Origin: VAXT01 sp963774625
GTDB lineage: Bacteria; Actinomycetota; Thermoleophilia; Gaiellales; Gaiellaceae
Assembly (NCBI GenBank): GCA_963774625.1
Contig: CAVZFQ010000013.1
Span: forward strand, 62,001 to 126,000
DNA: 64,000 nucleotides
Direction: 5' to 3'
The translations under genes were made by a program, and so were the position numbers. Below the pieces are notes generated by a model that saw only the letters and a list, made by a program, of their open reading frames with translations, made no database searches and was not told the DNA's origin. This document shows, in pieces, positions 32,145-40,808 of the stretch (position 1 is its first letter; each line of letters opens with the position of its first letter).

Positions 32145-32804
32145 TCAGCGTGGCTGCGGAACGATCCTGATGTACGGCTTCGGCGTCTCCCAGCCGTCCG
32201 GGTAGGTCTCCTTCGCCTCGTCGTCGGAGACCGAGCCGGCGATGATCACGTCGTCGCCCTGCTGCCAGTTCACCGGCGTCGCGACCTTGTGGTCGGCGGT
32301 CAGCTGTAGCGAGTCGATCACGCGGATGACCTCGTCGAAGTTGCGTCCTGTCGTCATCGGATAGACCAGTACGAGCTTGATCTTCTTGTCCGGGCCGATG
32401 ACAAAGACGTTGCGGACGGTCTGATTGTCGGCCGGCGTGCGCTCGCCTGCCTCGCCCGAGGTGTCGGCGGGGAGCATGCCGTAGAGCTTCGACACGTTGA
32501 AGTCGGCGTCGCCGATGATCGGGTAGTTGGGCGCGTGCCCTTGCGTCTCCTCGATATCGGCGGCCCATTGCTCATGGCTGGCCGCCGGGTCGACCGAGAG
32601 GCCGAGGATCTTGACGTTCCTGCGGTCGAACTCCGGCTTGATCTTGGCCATGTAGCCGAGCTCGGTCGTGCAGACCGGTGTGAAGTCCTTCGGGTGCGAG
32701 AACAGCACCGCCCAAGAGTCCCCGATCCAGTCGTGGAACTGAATGGGTCCGTCGCTGGTCTCCGCCTGGAAGTCCGGAGCCGTGTCGCCGATCGTCAAAG
32801 CCAT
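32145..32804 (-). CDS. 1-Cys peroxiredoxin (Prx6 type)
   Basis: 219 residues. Peroxidatic Cys in FTPVCTTELG (about 45), preceded by SHPKDFTP; SVDPAASHEQWAADIE, LPADTSGEAGERTPADNQTV and PMTTGRNFDEVIRVIDSLQL are all Prx6-subfamily blocks, as is the long C-terminal extension (PVNWQQGDDVIIAGSVSDDE). No resolving Cys is visible. It reduces H2O2 and organic peroxides. Shine-Dalgarno GAGGAGG. The neighbouring reductase could be its electron source, but this is inference. Confidence 0.93.
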   Translation of the reverse strand: MALTIGDTAPDFQAETSDGPIQFHDWIGDSWAVLFSHPKDFTPVCTTELGYMAKIKPEFDRRNVKILGLSVDPAASHEQWAADIEETQGHAPNYPIIGDADFNVSKLYGMLPADTSGEAGERTPADNQTVRNVFVIGPDKKIKLVLVYPMTTGRNFDEVIRVIDSLQLTADHKVATPVNWQQGDDVIIAGSVSDDEAKETYPDGWETPKPYIRIVPQPR

Positions 32805-32861
32805 GCCGCTCGCCCTCCTCTGATCCAGTCCTGGTCGGGCGAAGCGTAACCCGGTGATCCA

Positions 32862-33461
32862 CTAGGGGCCGCCTGAGACCTCGTCTTGAAGTGATTGATT
32901 CCAGCGCCTGATCACCGGCGTCTCCCGCTCATGGCCGAGGATCGAGATCGTTGCCGGGTCGAGCGCGAACAGCCGGCCGTCCGCCGGAGGGAGACCTAGC
33001 CAACGCGCGGCGAGCACGCGGAGCACGTGCCCGTGCGCGAACAGGGCGACGTCGCCGTCGACAGCTGCGAGCTCGGCGATGACGCCGTCGACGCGGCGTC
33101 CGACGTCGGCAGCGGTCTCGCCGCCGGGGACCCCGTCTCGCCAGAGCGACCACCCGGGCACATCCGTCCGGATCTCAGGTGTAGTGCGCCCCTCGTAGGC
33201 GCCGTAGTCCCACTCCATGAGCTCTTCGCGGAGGACGGCGACGTCGCCGAGACCGGCGAGGCGGCACGTTTCGGCCGCGCGCTGCAGCGGGCTGGACAGC
33301 ACGAGCACGAACTGGCGCCCGCGCAGCGTGTCACCGACGCGCTCGGACTGGCCCCGGCCCTCCTCCGTCAACGGGATGTCGGTGCGGCCGGTGTGCTTCC
33401 CGCTCCGGCTCCAGAGAGTCTCGCCGTGGCGTACGAGGACGATTTCGGGCCCCGGCATCAA
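32862..33461 (-). CDS. Histidine phosphatase (phosphoglycerate mutase-like)
   Basis: 199 residues. VLVRHGETLWSRSGKHTGRT carries the RHG nucleophile His and TGRTDIPLT; SSPLQRAAETC, MEWDYGAYEG (acid Glu) and FAHGHVLRVLAARWLG (second His) complete the site. Close in pattern to the phosphatase/alpha-ribazole phosphatase group rather than a glycolytic mutase. The start overlaps the YetF gene stop (ATGA). Confidence 0.88.
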   Translation of the reverse strand: MMPGPEIVLVRHGETLWSRSGKHTGRTDIPLTEEGRGQSERVGDTLRGRQFVLVLSSPLQRAAETCRLAGLGDVAVLREELMEWDYGAYEGRTTPEIRTDVPGWSLWRDGVPGGETAADVGRRVDGVIAELAAVDGDVALFAHGHVLRVLAARWLGLPPADGRLFALDPATISILGHERETPVIRRWNQSLQDEVSGGP

Positions 33462-34000
33462 CGGGCGCGACGGCGCTTCCCGATCCGCAGGCCGCCGGCC
33501 TCGGCCGGGTGGTAGAGGCCCGGCTCGTCGGCGCGGAACATCGTCACGACGCCGTTCGTCTCGAGGATCGCATTGTCGACTTCACCGAGGTCGGAGAAGC
33601 CCTGGCGGCGCGCGATCGCGCGGAGCTCGGGCAGCGAGATGCTCGCCCGCCGCAGCGCCGATGCCACCGGTTTCCCTTTCTGGATCAGCACCGAGGGACT
33701 ACCCTCGAACAGGCGCGAGATGAAAGACGAGCTGTAGGCAGCTCGATTGAACAGCTCGTTGATCCCGAAGAGCGTGACCGCGCCTATGACGGCCCCGGTG
33801 ACGGTGAGGTCGTTGCCGATGATCCCGTTCTGGACGGCGTTCGCGACCAGCAGCAGCACGACCAGGTCGAGGGTGTTCGCCTGACCGAGCTCGCGCTTGC
33901 CGACGACCCGGAGCGCGATGATCAGGAAGACGTAGATGAGAACCGCGCGGAGGACCTTCTCGCCGACGCTGAGCTGGAGATCGAAGATCGAGTCCCACAT
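33458..34000 (-). CDS. YetF/DUF421 family membrane protein
   Basis: 180 residues. Two to three N-terminal hydrophobic helices (VLRAVLIYVFLIIALRVVG, LVVLLLVANAVQNGIIG, GAVIGAVTLFGINEL) with the family motif GKRELGQ, then the cytoplasmic YetF fold: GSPSVLIQKGKPVASALRRA and DLGEVDNAILETNGVVTMF. Shine-Dalgarno AAGGGGAG. Its role is not settled; relatives YetF in spores help seal germinant release. Coupled to the phosphatase gene downstream. Confidence 0.88.
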   Translation of the reverse strand: MWDSIFDLQLSVGEKVLRAVLIYVFLIIALRVVGKRELGQANTLDLVVLLLVANAVQNGIIGNDLTVTGAVIGAVTLFGINELFNRAAYSSSFISRLFEGSPSVLIQKGKPVASALRRASISLPELRAIARRQGFSDLGEVDNAILETNGVVTMFRADEPGLYHPAEAGGLRIGKRRRAR

Positions 34001-34012
34001 CTCCCCTTGGTG

Positions 34013-35137
34013 CTACGCGGAGCGACGGGCGAATCCTGCCGGCGCAGGTGCCGTCGGCCGGGATCTCGGGCTGCGCGCCCCAATGTGCTTCGCGATGTAC
34101 TGAGCGTCTCGCCCTCGACCCGGAAGCACGTCGGACGAGAACGAGTACTGGAAGACCAGCCCGAGGAAGTACAGACCAGGCTCCGATTCGACTACCCCGC
34201 GATAGTGCAGCGGCTCCCCGTCGTCGCCGAACACCGGGAGGTCGATCCACCGGAAATCCGTCCGGAACCCGGTGCACCAGATGACGTTTGCCATCTCGAG
34301 GACGCGGTCGTCCTCCAGCACGGGCAGACCGTCCCGCACGCCCACGACCCTGGGCACGCGCTCCACGCCGGCGGCCTCGAGGTCTTTTGTTCTCGTCCGG
34401 ATCAGCGGATCGCCCTTGGCGAGCAGCTTCGGGCCCAGCTTCCGGCCGACCCGCGTGTCGACCCTCAGGACGCGATGCCCGAAGAACCGGAACGCGCGAA
34501 AGCCGAGGCGCGCCGGCAGGGTGCCGTGTCGCACCGGAATCTCGCCGGGCGTCTGGCCGGCCAGCCAGCACCCTCGCGTTTGCGACAGCTCGGCAGCGAG
34601 CTCGGCTCCCGAATTGCCGGCGCCGACGAGAAGGACGTCCCCGTCTTGTAGCTGGGACGGATTCTGGTACTCGGAGGAGTGCAGCTGGACGATTCTCGGA
34701 TCGAGCTCGGGCGCGAACGACGGAACCGTGGGGATCCGATGCGCTCCTGTCGCGACGATCACGTTCTCCGCCTCGAAGCGAAGGTCGCCCGCGGAGACGA
34801 CGAAGCGGCCCTCGACCTTGGAGAGCCCGTCGACGTTGACGCCCATCCGCACCGGGAGGTCGAACTGCTCGGCGTACGACTCGAGGTAGTCGGCCAGCTC
34901 GTCCTTCGTCGGAAACGACCAGGCCGGTGCCGGGATCGGCATGCCGGGCAGGCGGCTGAAGCGCGCGGGGGTGAACAGGCGCAGCGAGTCCCAACGCTTG
35001 CGCCAGGCGTCGCCGACCCGCTCGTTCGCGTCGAGGATCACAAACGAGCGATCCTGCTGCGCGAGGTAGTGCCCCGCCGTGAGGCCGGCCTGGCCGCCGC
35101 CGATGATCAGGGTGTCGAAGTGCTCCGCGTCGTTCAT
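34013..35137 (-). CDS. Flavin-containing monooxygenase
   Basis: 374 residues from ATG 35137. FAD site TLIIGGGQAGLTAGHYLAQQ, FMO-like LRLFTPARFSRLPGMPIP, NADPH site DVLLVGAGNSGAELAAELSQ, and VIWCTGFRTDFRWIDLPVF (ATG-like hinge). The family oxygenates nucleophilic N or S atoms or ketones. The gene follows a 91-aa ABM-like protein (12-nt gap) with which it probably forms an operon. Confidence 0.9.
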   Translation of the reverse strand: MNDAEHFDTLIIGGGQAGLTAGHYLAQQDRSFVILDANERVGDAWRKRWDSLRLFTPARFSRLPGMPIPAPAWSFPTKDELADYLESYAEQFDLPVRMGVNVDGLSKVEGRFVVSAGDLRFEAENVIVATGAHRIPTVPSFAPELDPRIVQLHSSEYQNPSQLQDGDVLLVGAGNSGAELAAELSQTRGCWLAGQTPGEIPVRHGTLPARLGFRAFRFFGHRVLRVDTRVGRKLGPKLLAKGDPLIRTRTKDLEAAGVERVPRVVGVRDGLPVLEDDRVLEMANVIWCTGFRTDFRWIDLPVFGDDGEPLHYRGVVESEPGLYFLGLVFQYSFSSDVLPGRGRDAQYIAKHIGARSPRSRPTAPAPAGFARRSA

Positions 35138-35148
35138 CTCAGTCCTGC

Positions 35149-35424
35149 TCACTTCATTGCGTTGTGGACGGGCCAGAACTGACGCGGGGGCGGCGGGCCC
35201 GAGACCCCGAGGGCCCGGAGCGCCGGCACGAAACGCTCCTGGAAGAACAGGTTCGCCTCCTCTTCCGACTCCCAGACCTCGATCACGCGCCAACCCCCCA
35301 TGGGGCTAGGCCCGGCGACGTGGAAGATGCCGCCCGCAGGCTTGTCCAGGCCGAGGTGCGCGCGGAGCTGCTCGTAGAGCTCCTGCGACCCCTCGGGGTT
35401 GTCCACCATCATTGCGACGGCCAC
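35149..35424 (-). CDS. Antibiotic biosynthesis monooxygenase-like small protein
   Basis: 91 residues from GTG 35424 with AAGGAGG upstream: VAMMVDNPEGSQELYEQLRA, GIFHVAGPSPMGGWRVIEVW and ESEEEANLFFQERFVPALRA. The pattern fits the ABM/dimeric alpha-beta barrel fold (His and Trp in GGIFHVAG and GWRVIEVWES). No cofactor site. Precedes the flavin monooxygenase gene, so a partner in the same oxidative step is possible. Confidence 0.72.
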   Translation of the reverse strand: MAVAMMVDNPEGSQELYEQLRAHLGLDKPAGGIFHVAGPSPMGGWRVIEVWESEEEANLFFQERFVPALRALGVSGPPPPRQFWPVHNAMK

Positions 35425-35546
35425 GTTCGCCTCCTTGCTCGTTTGCCTATGACGAGCACGCTATGGAGGCGAGTGCCGGCCCGCATCGCGCGGATCCGCC
35501 AACCTCAGGGAGCAGGAGCGTGGTCATTTCTGACCACGCCGGGGCG

Positions 35547-37178
35547 TCAGACCAAGTCGCGCTCGAAGGCGAACGCCGTGGCCGCGGTTCGCGATGACAC
35601 GCCGAGCTTGCCGAAGATGTTCTGCACGTGCCGGGCGACGGTGTGCTCGCTCACGACCAGCTCCGTGGCGATCTGACGGTTCGTCTTCCCGGTCGCGACC
35701 AGGCGCAGCACCTGCAGCTCACGCGGGCTGAGCCCATGCGTGTCGGGGGCTGCGCTCTGAATGTGCGAGTCGACGCGGGCGACGTCCGGTGCCGCGCCCA
35801 GTTGCTCGAAGACGGCTCGGGCCGCACCCAACTCGAGCGCGGCGGAGTCTTCGTCACCGAGCGCGCGGCAGGCCAGCCCGACGAGGACGCGCGCCAGTGC
35901 AACCTCGTAGGGCGCGTCGAGCTCCTGCCACACCTGCCACGCGTGACGAAGTGACGCAAGAGCAGCCGGTGCGTCACCTTCGGCGAGCTCGACCGCACCT
36001 CGGACGCGGGCGGCGATTGCGTCCAGCATCGCGCTCCCACTGCCCGCCGCGATCTCCCCGAGCTCTCGGCAGGCGCTGCGCGCCTCCTCGATGTCGTCGG
36101 CGGCGAGCATGATCTCCGCGTAGGCGGGCAAGAGCACGGCACGCTGCAGCGGCTCGGTCGTCTCGCCCAGGACGCGCCGGATCGCGGCAGCCGCTGGATC
36201 GACGTCTCCCTGGCGCAGCCGCAACAGGGCCAGGCCGGGCTGCGCTTCCCGCCCGTAGCGGTTCGCGTCCCGGTACGCCTCTTCGGCCGCGGTGAAGTCC
36301 CCCTGCAGGCGAAGGAGCTCGCCTTGCTGGTAGAGCGCCTGGCCGGTTGCCGCCCGATTCATCGCCTGCTCGCAGCGCTCGCGGGCGAGCCGCGCCTCGT
36401 CGAGCGCGTCACGCCACTCACCGTGCAGCTGCATGATCCCGGCGCGGTGCGCAAGGCAGCGGCCCGTGAAGGACACCATCTGAGGCTGCCCCTCGCACCA
36501 GCGCGTCAGGGCGTTCGTCCACTCGCGGGCGCGGCGTGGCTCGAACGCCTCCTCACAGCAGGCGATCACGCCGCAATAGACGACGCCGGTCATGACCGGA
36601 GAAACATCGCCGGCCGTGACGGCGACCATGGCCTCGTCCAGAAGCCCTAGGCCCTCCTCCACCCGCCCTTGCTTGATGCGGATGAGACCCTGGAACTGCA
36701 GTACCGCGGCGATGAGGTCTGCGTCGCCGAAAAGCTCGCCGATCTCGACTGCGTCGGCGAGGGCGGTGAATGCCGCCTCGAAGTCTCCCCTTGCCTGATG
36801 CTGGAGAGCGACGGGCATGAGCAGATAGCCCTGCTCGACACAGGCCCGGTCCTCGCTTTCGACCAGGCGCTGCGCACGGCCGAACCATCCTCCCGCCGGC
36901 CCGATCTCTCCTCGGATCGCGAGGGTCATCCCGATCCAGAAGGCGCAGCGCGCTGCGCGGGGCCCGTCGCCGGCATCTAGGCACACCTGGTGGCCACGCT
37001 CCAGGAAGGCCAGGAAGTCGTCCATGCGACCGACCATGGAGGCCGAGATCGAGAGCAGCTCGAGGTCGTCCGGCCCCAGCGGCGACGCCTCGTCCGCGCG
37101 CGACAGCGACTCGTACGCGTCCAGCCACGCCCGTTGCGCATAGGACTCACGGCCGCGGTGGAGGTCGTTCCCACTCAC
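35547..37178 (-). CDS. LuxR-family regulator with TPR-like sensor
   Basis: 543 residues from GTG 37178; the frame is open further up to 37355 but that part looks non-coding. Most of the protein is TPR-like helix pairs (HRGRESYAQRAWLDAYESLS, QGLIRIKQGRVEEGLGLLDE, GELLRLQGDFTAAEEAYRDA). C-terminal LuxR HTH: LSPRELQVLRLVATGKTNRQ, IATELVVSEHTVARHVQNIF, KLGVSSRTAATAFAFERDLV. There is no ATPase or receiver domain, unlike MalT or NarL. Divergent from the 87-aa protein gene; targets unknown. Confidence 0.88.
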   Translation of the reverse strand: MSGNDLHRGRESYAQRAWLDAYESLSRADEASPLGPDDLELLSISASMVGRMDDFLAFLERGHQVCLDAGDGPRAARCAFWIGMTLAIRGEIGPAGGWFGRAQRLVESEDRACVEQGYLLMPVALQHQARGDFEAAFTALADAVEIGELFGDADLIAAVLQFQGLIRIKQGRVEEGLGLLDEAMVAVTAGDVSPVMTGVVYCGVIACCEEAFEPRRAREWTNALTRWCEGQPQMVSFTGRCLAHRAGIMQLHGEWRDALDEARLARERCEQAMNRAATGQALYQQGELLRLQGDFTAAEEAYRDANRYGREAQPGLALLRLRQGDVDPAAAAIRRVLGETTEPLQRAVLLPAYAEIMLAADDIEEARSACRELGEIAAGSGSAMLDAIAARVRGAVELAEGDAPAALASLRHAWQVWQELDAPYEVALARVLVGLACRALGDEDSAALELGAARAVFEQLGAAPDVARVDSHIQSAAPDTHGLSPRELQVLRLVATGKTNRQIATELVVSEHTVARHVQNIFGKLGVSSRTAATAFAFERDLV

Positions 37179-37326
37179 CGGCCAGCATTGTGCCGCGAAG
37201 TGGTCGCGGAGCGTGTCGAATCCTTGTCGGCGTTGATAACGTCCGCCCCTCGGCAACCGGGTTGGAGCAGGCCTGCCGGTCTCACCAGGAGTGATCGGCG
37301 ACCGACCCGAGTTGGAGGGGGACGAG

Positions 37327-37590
37327 ATGGTCGAGATCACGGTCGCAGTCGACAACCCGACGCACGCTCACGCACTCATGCGGAGGCTCGGAAACCTCTT
37401 CGATCCCTCGTCCGTGACCTACGACGGGACGCGGAATCAGATCCGCATCTATGCGGAGTGGGAATCTCGCGGGGTCACCGCAGTCGTGAACGCCGTCCGC
37501 GGATGGCTGGACGAGCACGGCCTCGGCTCTGCGGAGCTGGCCGTGGGCGATCGCTCGTACAAGATCGTCTCGCCGGCCTCCGAGACCTAG
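37327..37590 (+). CDS. Small hypothetical protein divergent from the LuxR gene
   Basis: 87 residues from ATG 37327, 7 nt after GGAGGGGG. MVEITVAVDNPTHAHALMRR, LGNLFDPSSVTYDGTRNQIR, YAEWESRGVTAVVNAVRGWL: a compact alpha/beta fold resembling small regulatory or ferredoxin-like domains, but I recognise no family. It lies next to and divergent from the LuxR gene and could be its target. Its stop overlaps the convergent peptidase gene by 4 nt. Confidence 0.6.
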   Translation: MVEITVAVDNPTHAHALMRRLGNLFDPSSVTYDGTRNQIRIYAEWESRGVTAVVNAVRGWLDEHGLGSAELAVGDRSYKIVSPASET

Positions 37591-38198
37591 CCACCTGACG
37601 CAGAGAAGTGCTGGTAGTCCGGCGTGCCTCGCCACCGGCCGCCCCACGGCCAGCCGGCGGCGGCGAACGCTCGCACGAGGATGCCGCCACGCACGGCCAT
37701 ACCGGGACGCACCCTGGTGCGATCCAGATAGGCGCGGCCCGCCGGAGGCTGCACCCGGCCACCGGACACGTAGGGGTTCTCGACGGGATTGACGTCGATC
37801 GCCCGGCCGTAGGCGTGGGCCGACCAGCGGCGTGTGCCGGAGACGAAGCGGCAGTTGAACCCCGAGGTGTTGTCGGCCGCCATCGACCGGCGGTCGTCGG
37901 CGCCGTAGGCGTCGACCGGTCTCAGACGCCGGATCGGGAAGCGCGCCGCATACAGCCTGCGAAAGACCTGGACGATCTTCTGGACGGCGTCGGCATGCAG
38001 GTCGAGGGCCCCGGAATGCGCCTTGTCGTCGAAGCCCCAGTACGTGAGCCGTATCCGCCTCAGCTGGGCGGGTGAGACCGGGCAGCCCGCACGCCACGAG
38101 TGCGGCAACTGAGCCGGTGTCAAGCGGGCGACCGAGTGCTCGAACGGCGGCGCCTGCGCCGGTGCCGTCACGAGCAGAGCGAGCAAGAAGAGTCTCAT
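37587..38198 (-). CDS. Exported M15-family peptidase (D-Ala-D-Ala carboxypeptidase-like)
   Basis: 203 residues. Signal peptide MRLFLLALLVTAPAQA. Zinc-site motifs SAHAYGRAIDVNPVENPYV (His and Asp ligands, HxxxxxxD) and DYQHFSASGG (third His) define the VanY/VanX-like fold; RPVDAYGADDRRSMAADNTS is also family-typical. Acts on peptidoglycan peptides outside the membrane. It shares a 28-nt divergent promoter region with the L,D-transpeptidase, so the two wall enzymes may be controlled together. Confidence 0.85.
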   Translation of the reverse strand: MRLFLLALLVTAPAQAPPFEHSVARLTPAQLPHSWRAGCPVSPAQLRRIRLTYWGFDDKAHSGALDLHADAVQKIVQVFRRLYAARFPIRRLRPVDAYGADDRRSMAADNTSGFNCRFVSGTRRWSAHAYGRAIDVNPVENPYVSGGRVQPPAGRAYLDRTRVRPGMAVRGGILVRAFAAAGWPWGGRWRGTPDYQHFSASGG

Positions 38199-38207
38199 CG
38201 CTGATCG

Positions 38208-38217
38208 AGCGTAGTCT
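38208..38217. promoter_or_regulatory. Interlocked divergent -10 boxes
   Basis: TAGTCT (38212-38217, plus) and TACGCT (38213-38208, minus) share the two bases at 38212-38213. Each ends 9 nt before its start codon (38227 and 38198). Two polymerases cannot bind at once, so the two wall-enzyme genes should compete. Confidence 0.5.
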
Positions 38218-38226
38218 GCAGAGTCG

Positions 38227-38916
38227 ATGCGGAAGGTGTTTCTGCTCTCGATCCTCGTCGCGCTCTGGGCCCCGGGCCCTGCATCGGCTGCCTGCCCGCC
38301 GACGATTGCGAACCAGATCTCGGCGGCCGACGGGACACAGCTCGTCACCGTCGTCGTGCCTCGACGGACGTCGGTTCTGGGCCAGCTGCGCCTCTGGAGG
38401 AAGTCCGGGGAATGCTGGGTCGCCGTCACGGAGCCCTGGGCAGCCTGGGTCGGCGGGCGCGGCGTCTCTCCGAACAAACGCGAAGGCGACCGCCGCACGC
38501 CTGCGGGCCTCTTCGGGTTCGCCCGCACCATGTACGGGGTCGCTGCGAATCCGGGCGTCCGCTACGCATACCGCCGTCTCGTCTGTGGCGACTGGTGGGT
38601 CGAGGATCCCCGCTCCCGCTGGTACAACCAGTTCCGCCACGTCCGCTGCGGCGCCAAGCCGCCGTTCACCGTCGTCAGCGACGACATGTCCCGCTCGCCG
38701 ACGGCGTATCGGCATCTGGCGGTGATCGACTACAACACCGACCCGACCGTGCCGGGACGCGGCTCTGGGATCTTCCTGCATGCCAGCACCGGCCGGCCCA
38801 CGCTCGGCTGCGTCAGCCTGCCGGTGCCCCAGCTCCTCAGGGTGCTTCGCTGGCTGCGGCCGGCGAGCAGGCCGACGATCGCGATCGGCACTCCCGCCGA
38901 TTTGCGCGTTCTCTAG
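38227..38916 (+). CDS. Exported L,D-transpeptidase (YkuD type)
   Basis: 229 residues. Signal peptide MRKVFLLSILVALWAPGPASA. Catalytic region GSGIFLHASTGRPTLGCVSL: His, then Gly-Cys nucleophile (Cys about 197) as in YkuD. Also SPNKREGDRRTPAGLFGFAR, a block typical of the family. The enzyme makes 3-3 cross-links or anchors proteins to peptidoglycan. Two more cysteines (CGDWWV, RCGAKP) could form a disulfide. Divergent from the M15 peptidase gene. Confidence 0.9.
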   Translation: MRKVFLLSILVALWAPGPASAACPPTIANQISAADGTQLVTVVVPRRTSVLGQLRLWRKSGECWVAVTEPWAAWVGGRGVSPNKREGDRRTPAGLFGFARTMYGVAANPGVRYAYRRLVCGDWWVEDPRSRWYNQFRHVRCGAKPPFTVVSDDMSRSPTAYRHLAVIDYNTDPTVPGRGSGIFLHASTGRPTLGCVSLPVPQLLRVLRWLRPASRPTIAIGTPADLRVL

Positions 38917-38967
38917 CCGTTACCAACTTCTAACCGAGCCATGACCGGGCTCTGAGCTGCGCCGGGC

Positions 38968-38973
38968 TACCGT
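38968..38973 (+). promoter_or_regulatory. Leaderless -10 box of the cupredoxin gene
   Basis: TACCGT, 7 nt before ATG 38981, without a Shine-Dalgarno sequence. Confidence 0.5.
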
Positions 38974-38980
38974 CAGAGAC

Positions 38981-39658
38981 ATGCGAAAGGCACTCCTCCT
39001 CTCAGCGCTCGGGCTCCTGCTCGCCACCGCTGCCGTGGCCTGGGCAGCCGTCCCTGCGGGCGGCGTCGACCCGCGGAGCGGCGGTCTGCAGATCAATCTC
39101 GGCGAATGGGCAATCGGCCCGGAGGCGAAAGCGATTCGCCCGGGGCGCGTGACCTTCGTCGTCGCGAACCGTGGCAAGCAGCGGCACGGTCTCGAGATCC
39201 GCAGCCTCGGCTCTGACGACGCGATCAGCGGCGACGACGAGGTGAAGACGGTCCGCCTCGAGCCCGGCAAGACGACCCGGGTCACGGTCGACCTCGCGCC
39301 GGGCAAGTACATGATCGAGTGCTTCGTCAGCCATCACGACGAGCGCGGCATGCGCCTGATGCTCGACGTCCGCGAGGATGCGCCGCTCGTCACGCCGCAG
39401 CGCCCCGGCGGGCGGACCGTGGCGATCAAGAACTTCACGTTCGCGCCCAACGCTCTGCGAGTCCCGGTCGGCGCCACTGTCCGCTGGACGAACCAGGACG
39501 CCGCCCCGCACACGGCCACCGCAACGGGTAGCGCCTTCAGCTCCCCGCAGCTCGGCAAGGGGAAGGGCTACGCCAAGCGCTTCGCCAAGGCCGGCCGCTA
39601 CACGTACCTCTGCGCCCTTCACCCGGGCATGCGCGGCACGGTCATCGTCGGCAAGTAG
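38981..39658 (+). CDS. Secreted tandem cupredoxin
   Basis: 225 residues. Signal peptide MRKALLLSALGLLLATAAVA. Domain 1 (about 35-135) has the ligand set KQRHGLEI and YMIECFVSHHDERGM; domain 2 (about 145-225) has APHTATATG and YTYLCALHPGM. Both keep His, Cys-x4-His and Met, the type I copper ligands, so two blue-copper sites are likely. Outer-surface electron transfer or copper storage is inferred. Single gene with a leaderless start; its stop touches the stop of the convergent CBS gene. Confidence 0.88.
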   Translation: MRKALLLSALGLLLATAAVAWAAVPAGGVDPRSGGLQINLGEWAIGPEAKAIRPGRVTFVVANRGKQRHGLEIRSLGSDDAISGDDEVKTVRLEPGKTTRVTVDLAPGKYMIECFVSHHDERGMRLMLDVREDAPLVTPQRPGGRTVAIKNFTFAPNALRVPVGATVRWTNQDAAPHTATATGSAFSSPQLGKGKGYAKRFAKAGRYTYLCALHPGMRGTVIVGK

Positions 39659-40097
39659 CTACCGACCGAGTAATTCCCGGGCAGTCTCGCGCGCGTCGTC
39701 GTCGTGCTCGCGCCAGGCCCACTCGCCGAGCACGCTGAGCACGTCGCGGATACCGACGATGCCGAGGACGTTCTCGCCTTCGACCACAGGCAGGTGACGG
39801 ACCCGGCGCTCGCCCATTAGACGCGCCGCCTCGAGCACGTCCCACGTCCGGCGAAACGGTGACGACGCCCGTCGTCATCACGTCGCCCACCTTCACGGTC
39901 GTGAAGTCCGGGCCTTCCGCCGCCAGGCGCAGGACGTCTCGCTCGCTGAAGATGCCGACGAGACGGGGCCCCTCGCAAACGGTGACCGCGCCAATCGCCT
40001 CCTCCATCATCCGCTGGATCGCCAGCTGCACCGAGTCGTCGGGCTTCACGCTGACCACCCGGACGCTCATCGCGTTGGCAATCGGGATCGCCGGCAC
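39659..40097 (-). CDS. CBS-pair domain protein, frameshifted
   Basis: Residues 1-80 (from GTG 40097) read PAIPIANAMSVRVVSVKPDD, MMEEAIGAVTVCEG, GIFSERDVLRLAAEGPDFTT, VKVGDVMTTGVVTVSP, a first CBS motif. A +1 shift at about 39850-39862 moves to the frame WDVLEAARLMGERRVRHLPV, VEGENVLGIVGIRDVLSVLG, ending at 39659 with ARELLGR. Restored, about 145 residues with two CBS motifs, a typical adenosyl-nucleotide sensor. Leaderless start (TAAGCT). The gene is not clearly part of the importer operon. Confidence 0.82.
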
Positions 40098-40103
40098 GGG
40101 GCG

Positions 40104-40109
40104 AGCTTA
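40104..40109 (-). promoter_or_regulatory. Leaderless -10 box of the CBS gene
   Basis: TAAGCT, 6 nt before GTG 40097; no ribosome-binding site. Confidence 0.5.
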
Positions 40110-40117
40110 GCGTCGAA

Positions 40118-40808
40118 TCACACGAGACGCCGCTCGAGATACCGCGCGAGCAGCGTGAGCGGGAACGAGATCACGAAGAAGACGAGCAGGACGAAGCCGA
40201 AGATCATGAACGGGGCGTATTCGGGCGCCGTCACTCCGGTAACGCCGAAGGTCACGTTCTCGAACTGGCGGTTCGCAGTCTCGAGGACCTCGCTGACTCC
40301 GATGAGCGCGGCGATGGTGGTGTTCTGGATGATGTTCACGAGCAACCCGACCATCGGCGGCAGGAGACGCCGGAGTGCCTGGGGCACGATCACGAAGACG
40401 TGTCGGCCCGATCCATCCGAATCCAAGCGCAGCCGCCGCCTCGTGCTGCTCGCGCGGGATCGACTGCACGGCGCCACGCGTCGCCTCCGCGACCTGGGCG
40501 CTTCCCCACAGCGAAAGGCCGACCGCCGCCGACATGAAGGCGCTCAGCTCGATGCGCGCGCCCCCGACGTCGGCGGTCGCGATCCAGTAGATGAAGAGGA
40601 CGGTGACGAGGATCGGCAGCCCTCGCCAGACCTCCACGTAGAGCCGAATCAACGCTTGTAGAGGGCGAAAGCGGATCGTCAGGAGGGTCCCGAGCACAAC
40701 TCCGACGACCAGGCTCGCCGTCACCGCGAGTGCGGCCAGCTTCAGGGTCTGCGGCAATCCCTCCCGGAGGATGTACTCGGCAATCGGGCGGAACCAGTCA
40801 GGGATCAT
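40118..40808 (-). CDS. Polar amino-acid ABC importer permease (2), frameshifted
   Basis: About 230 residues in two frames. The first (from ATG 40808) has YILREGLPQTLKLAALAVTA, EVWRGLPILVTVLFIYWIAT and the start of the EAA loop (EQHEAAAALGFGWIG). At about 40405-40415 an extra base in GGGCC shifts the frame; the continuation reads RHVFVIVPQALRRLLPPMVG, NIIQNTTIAALIGVSEVL and ends LARYLERRLV at 40118. Together they make one complete HisM/GlnP-type permease of five or six helices. Start overlaps the preceding permease stop (ATGA). Confidence 0.87.
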
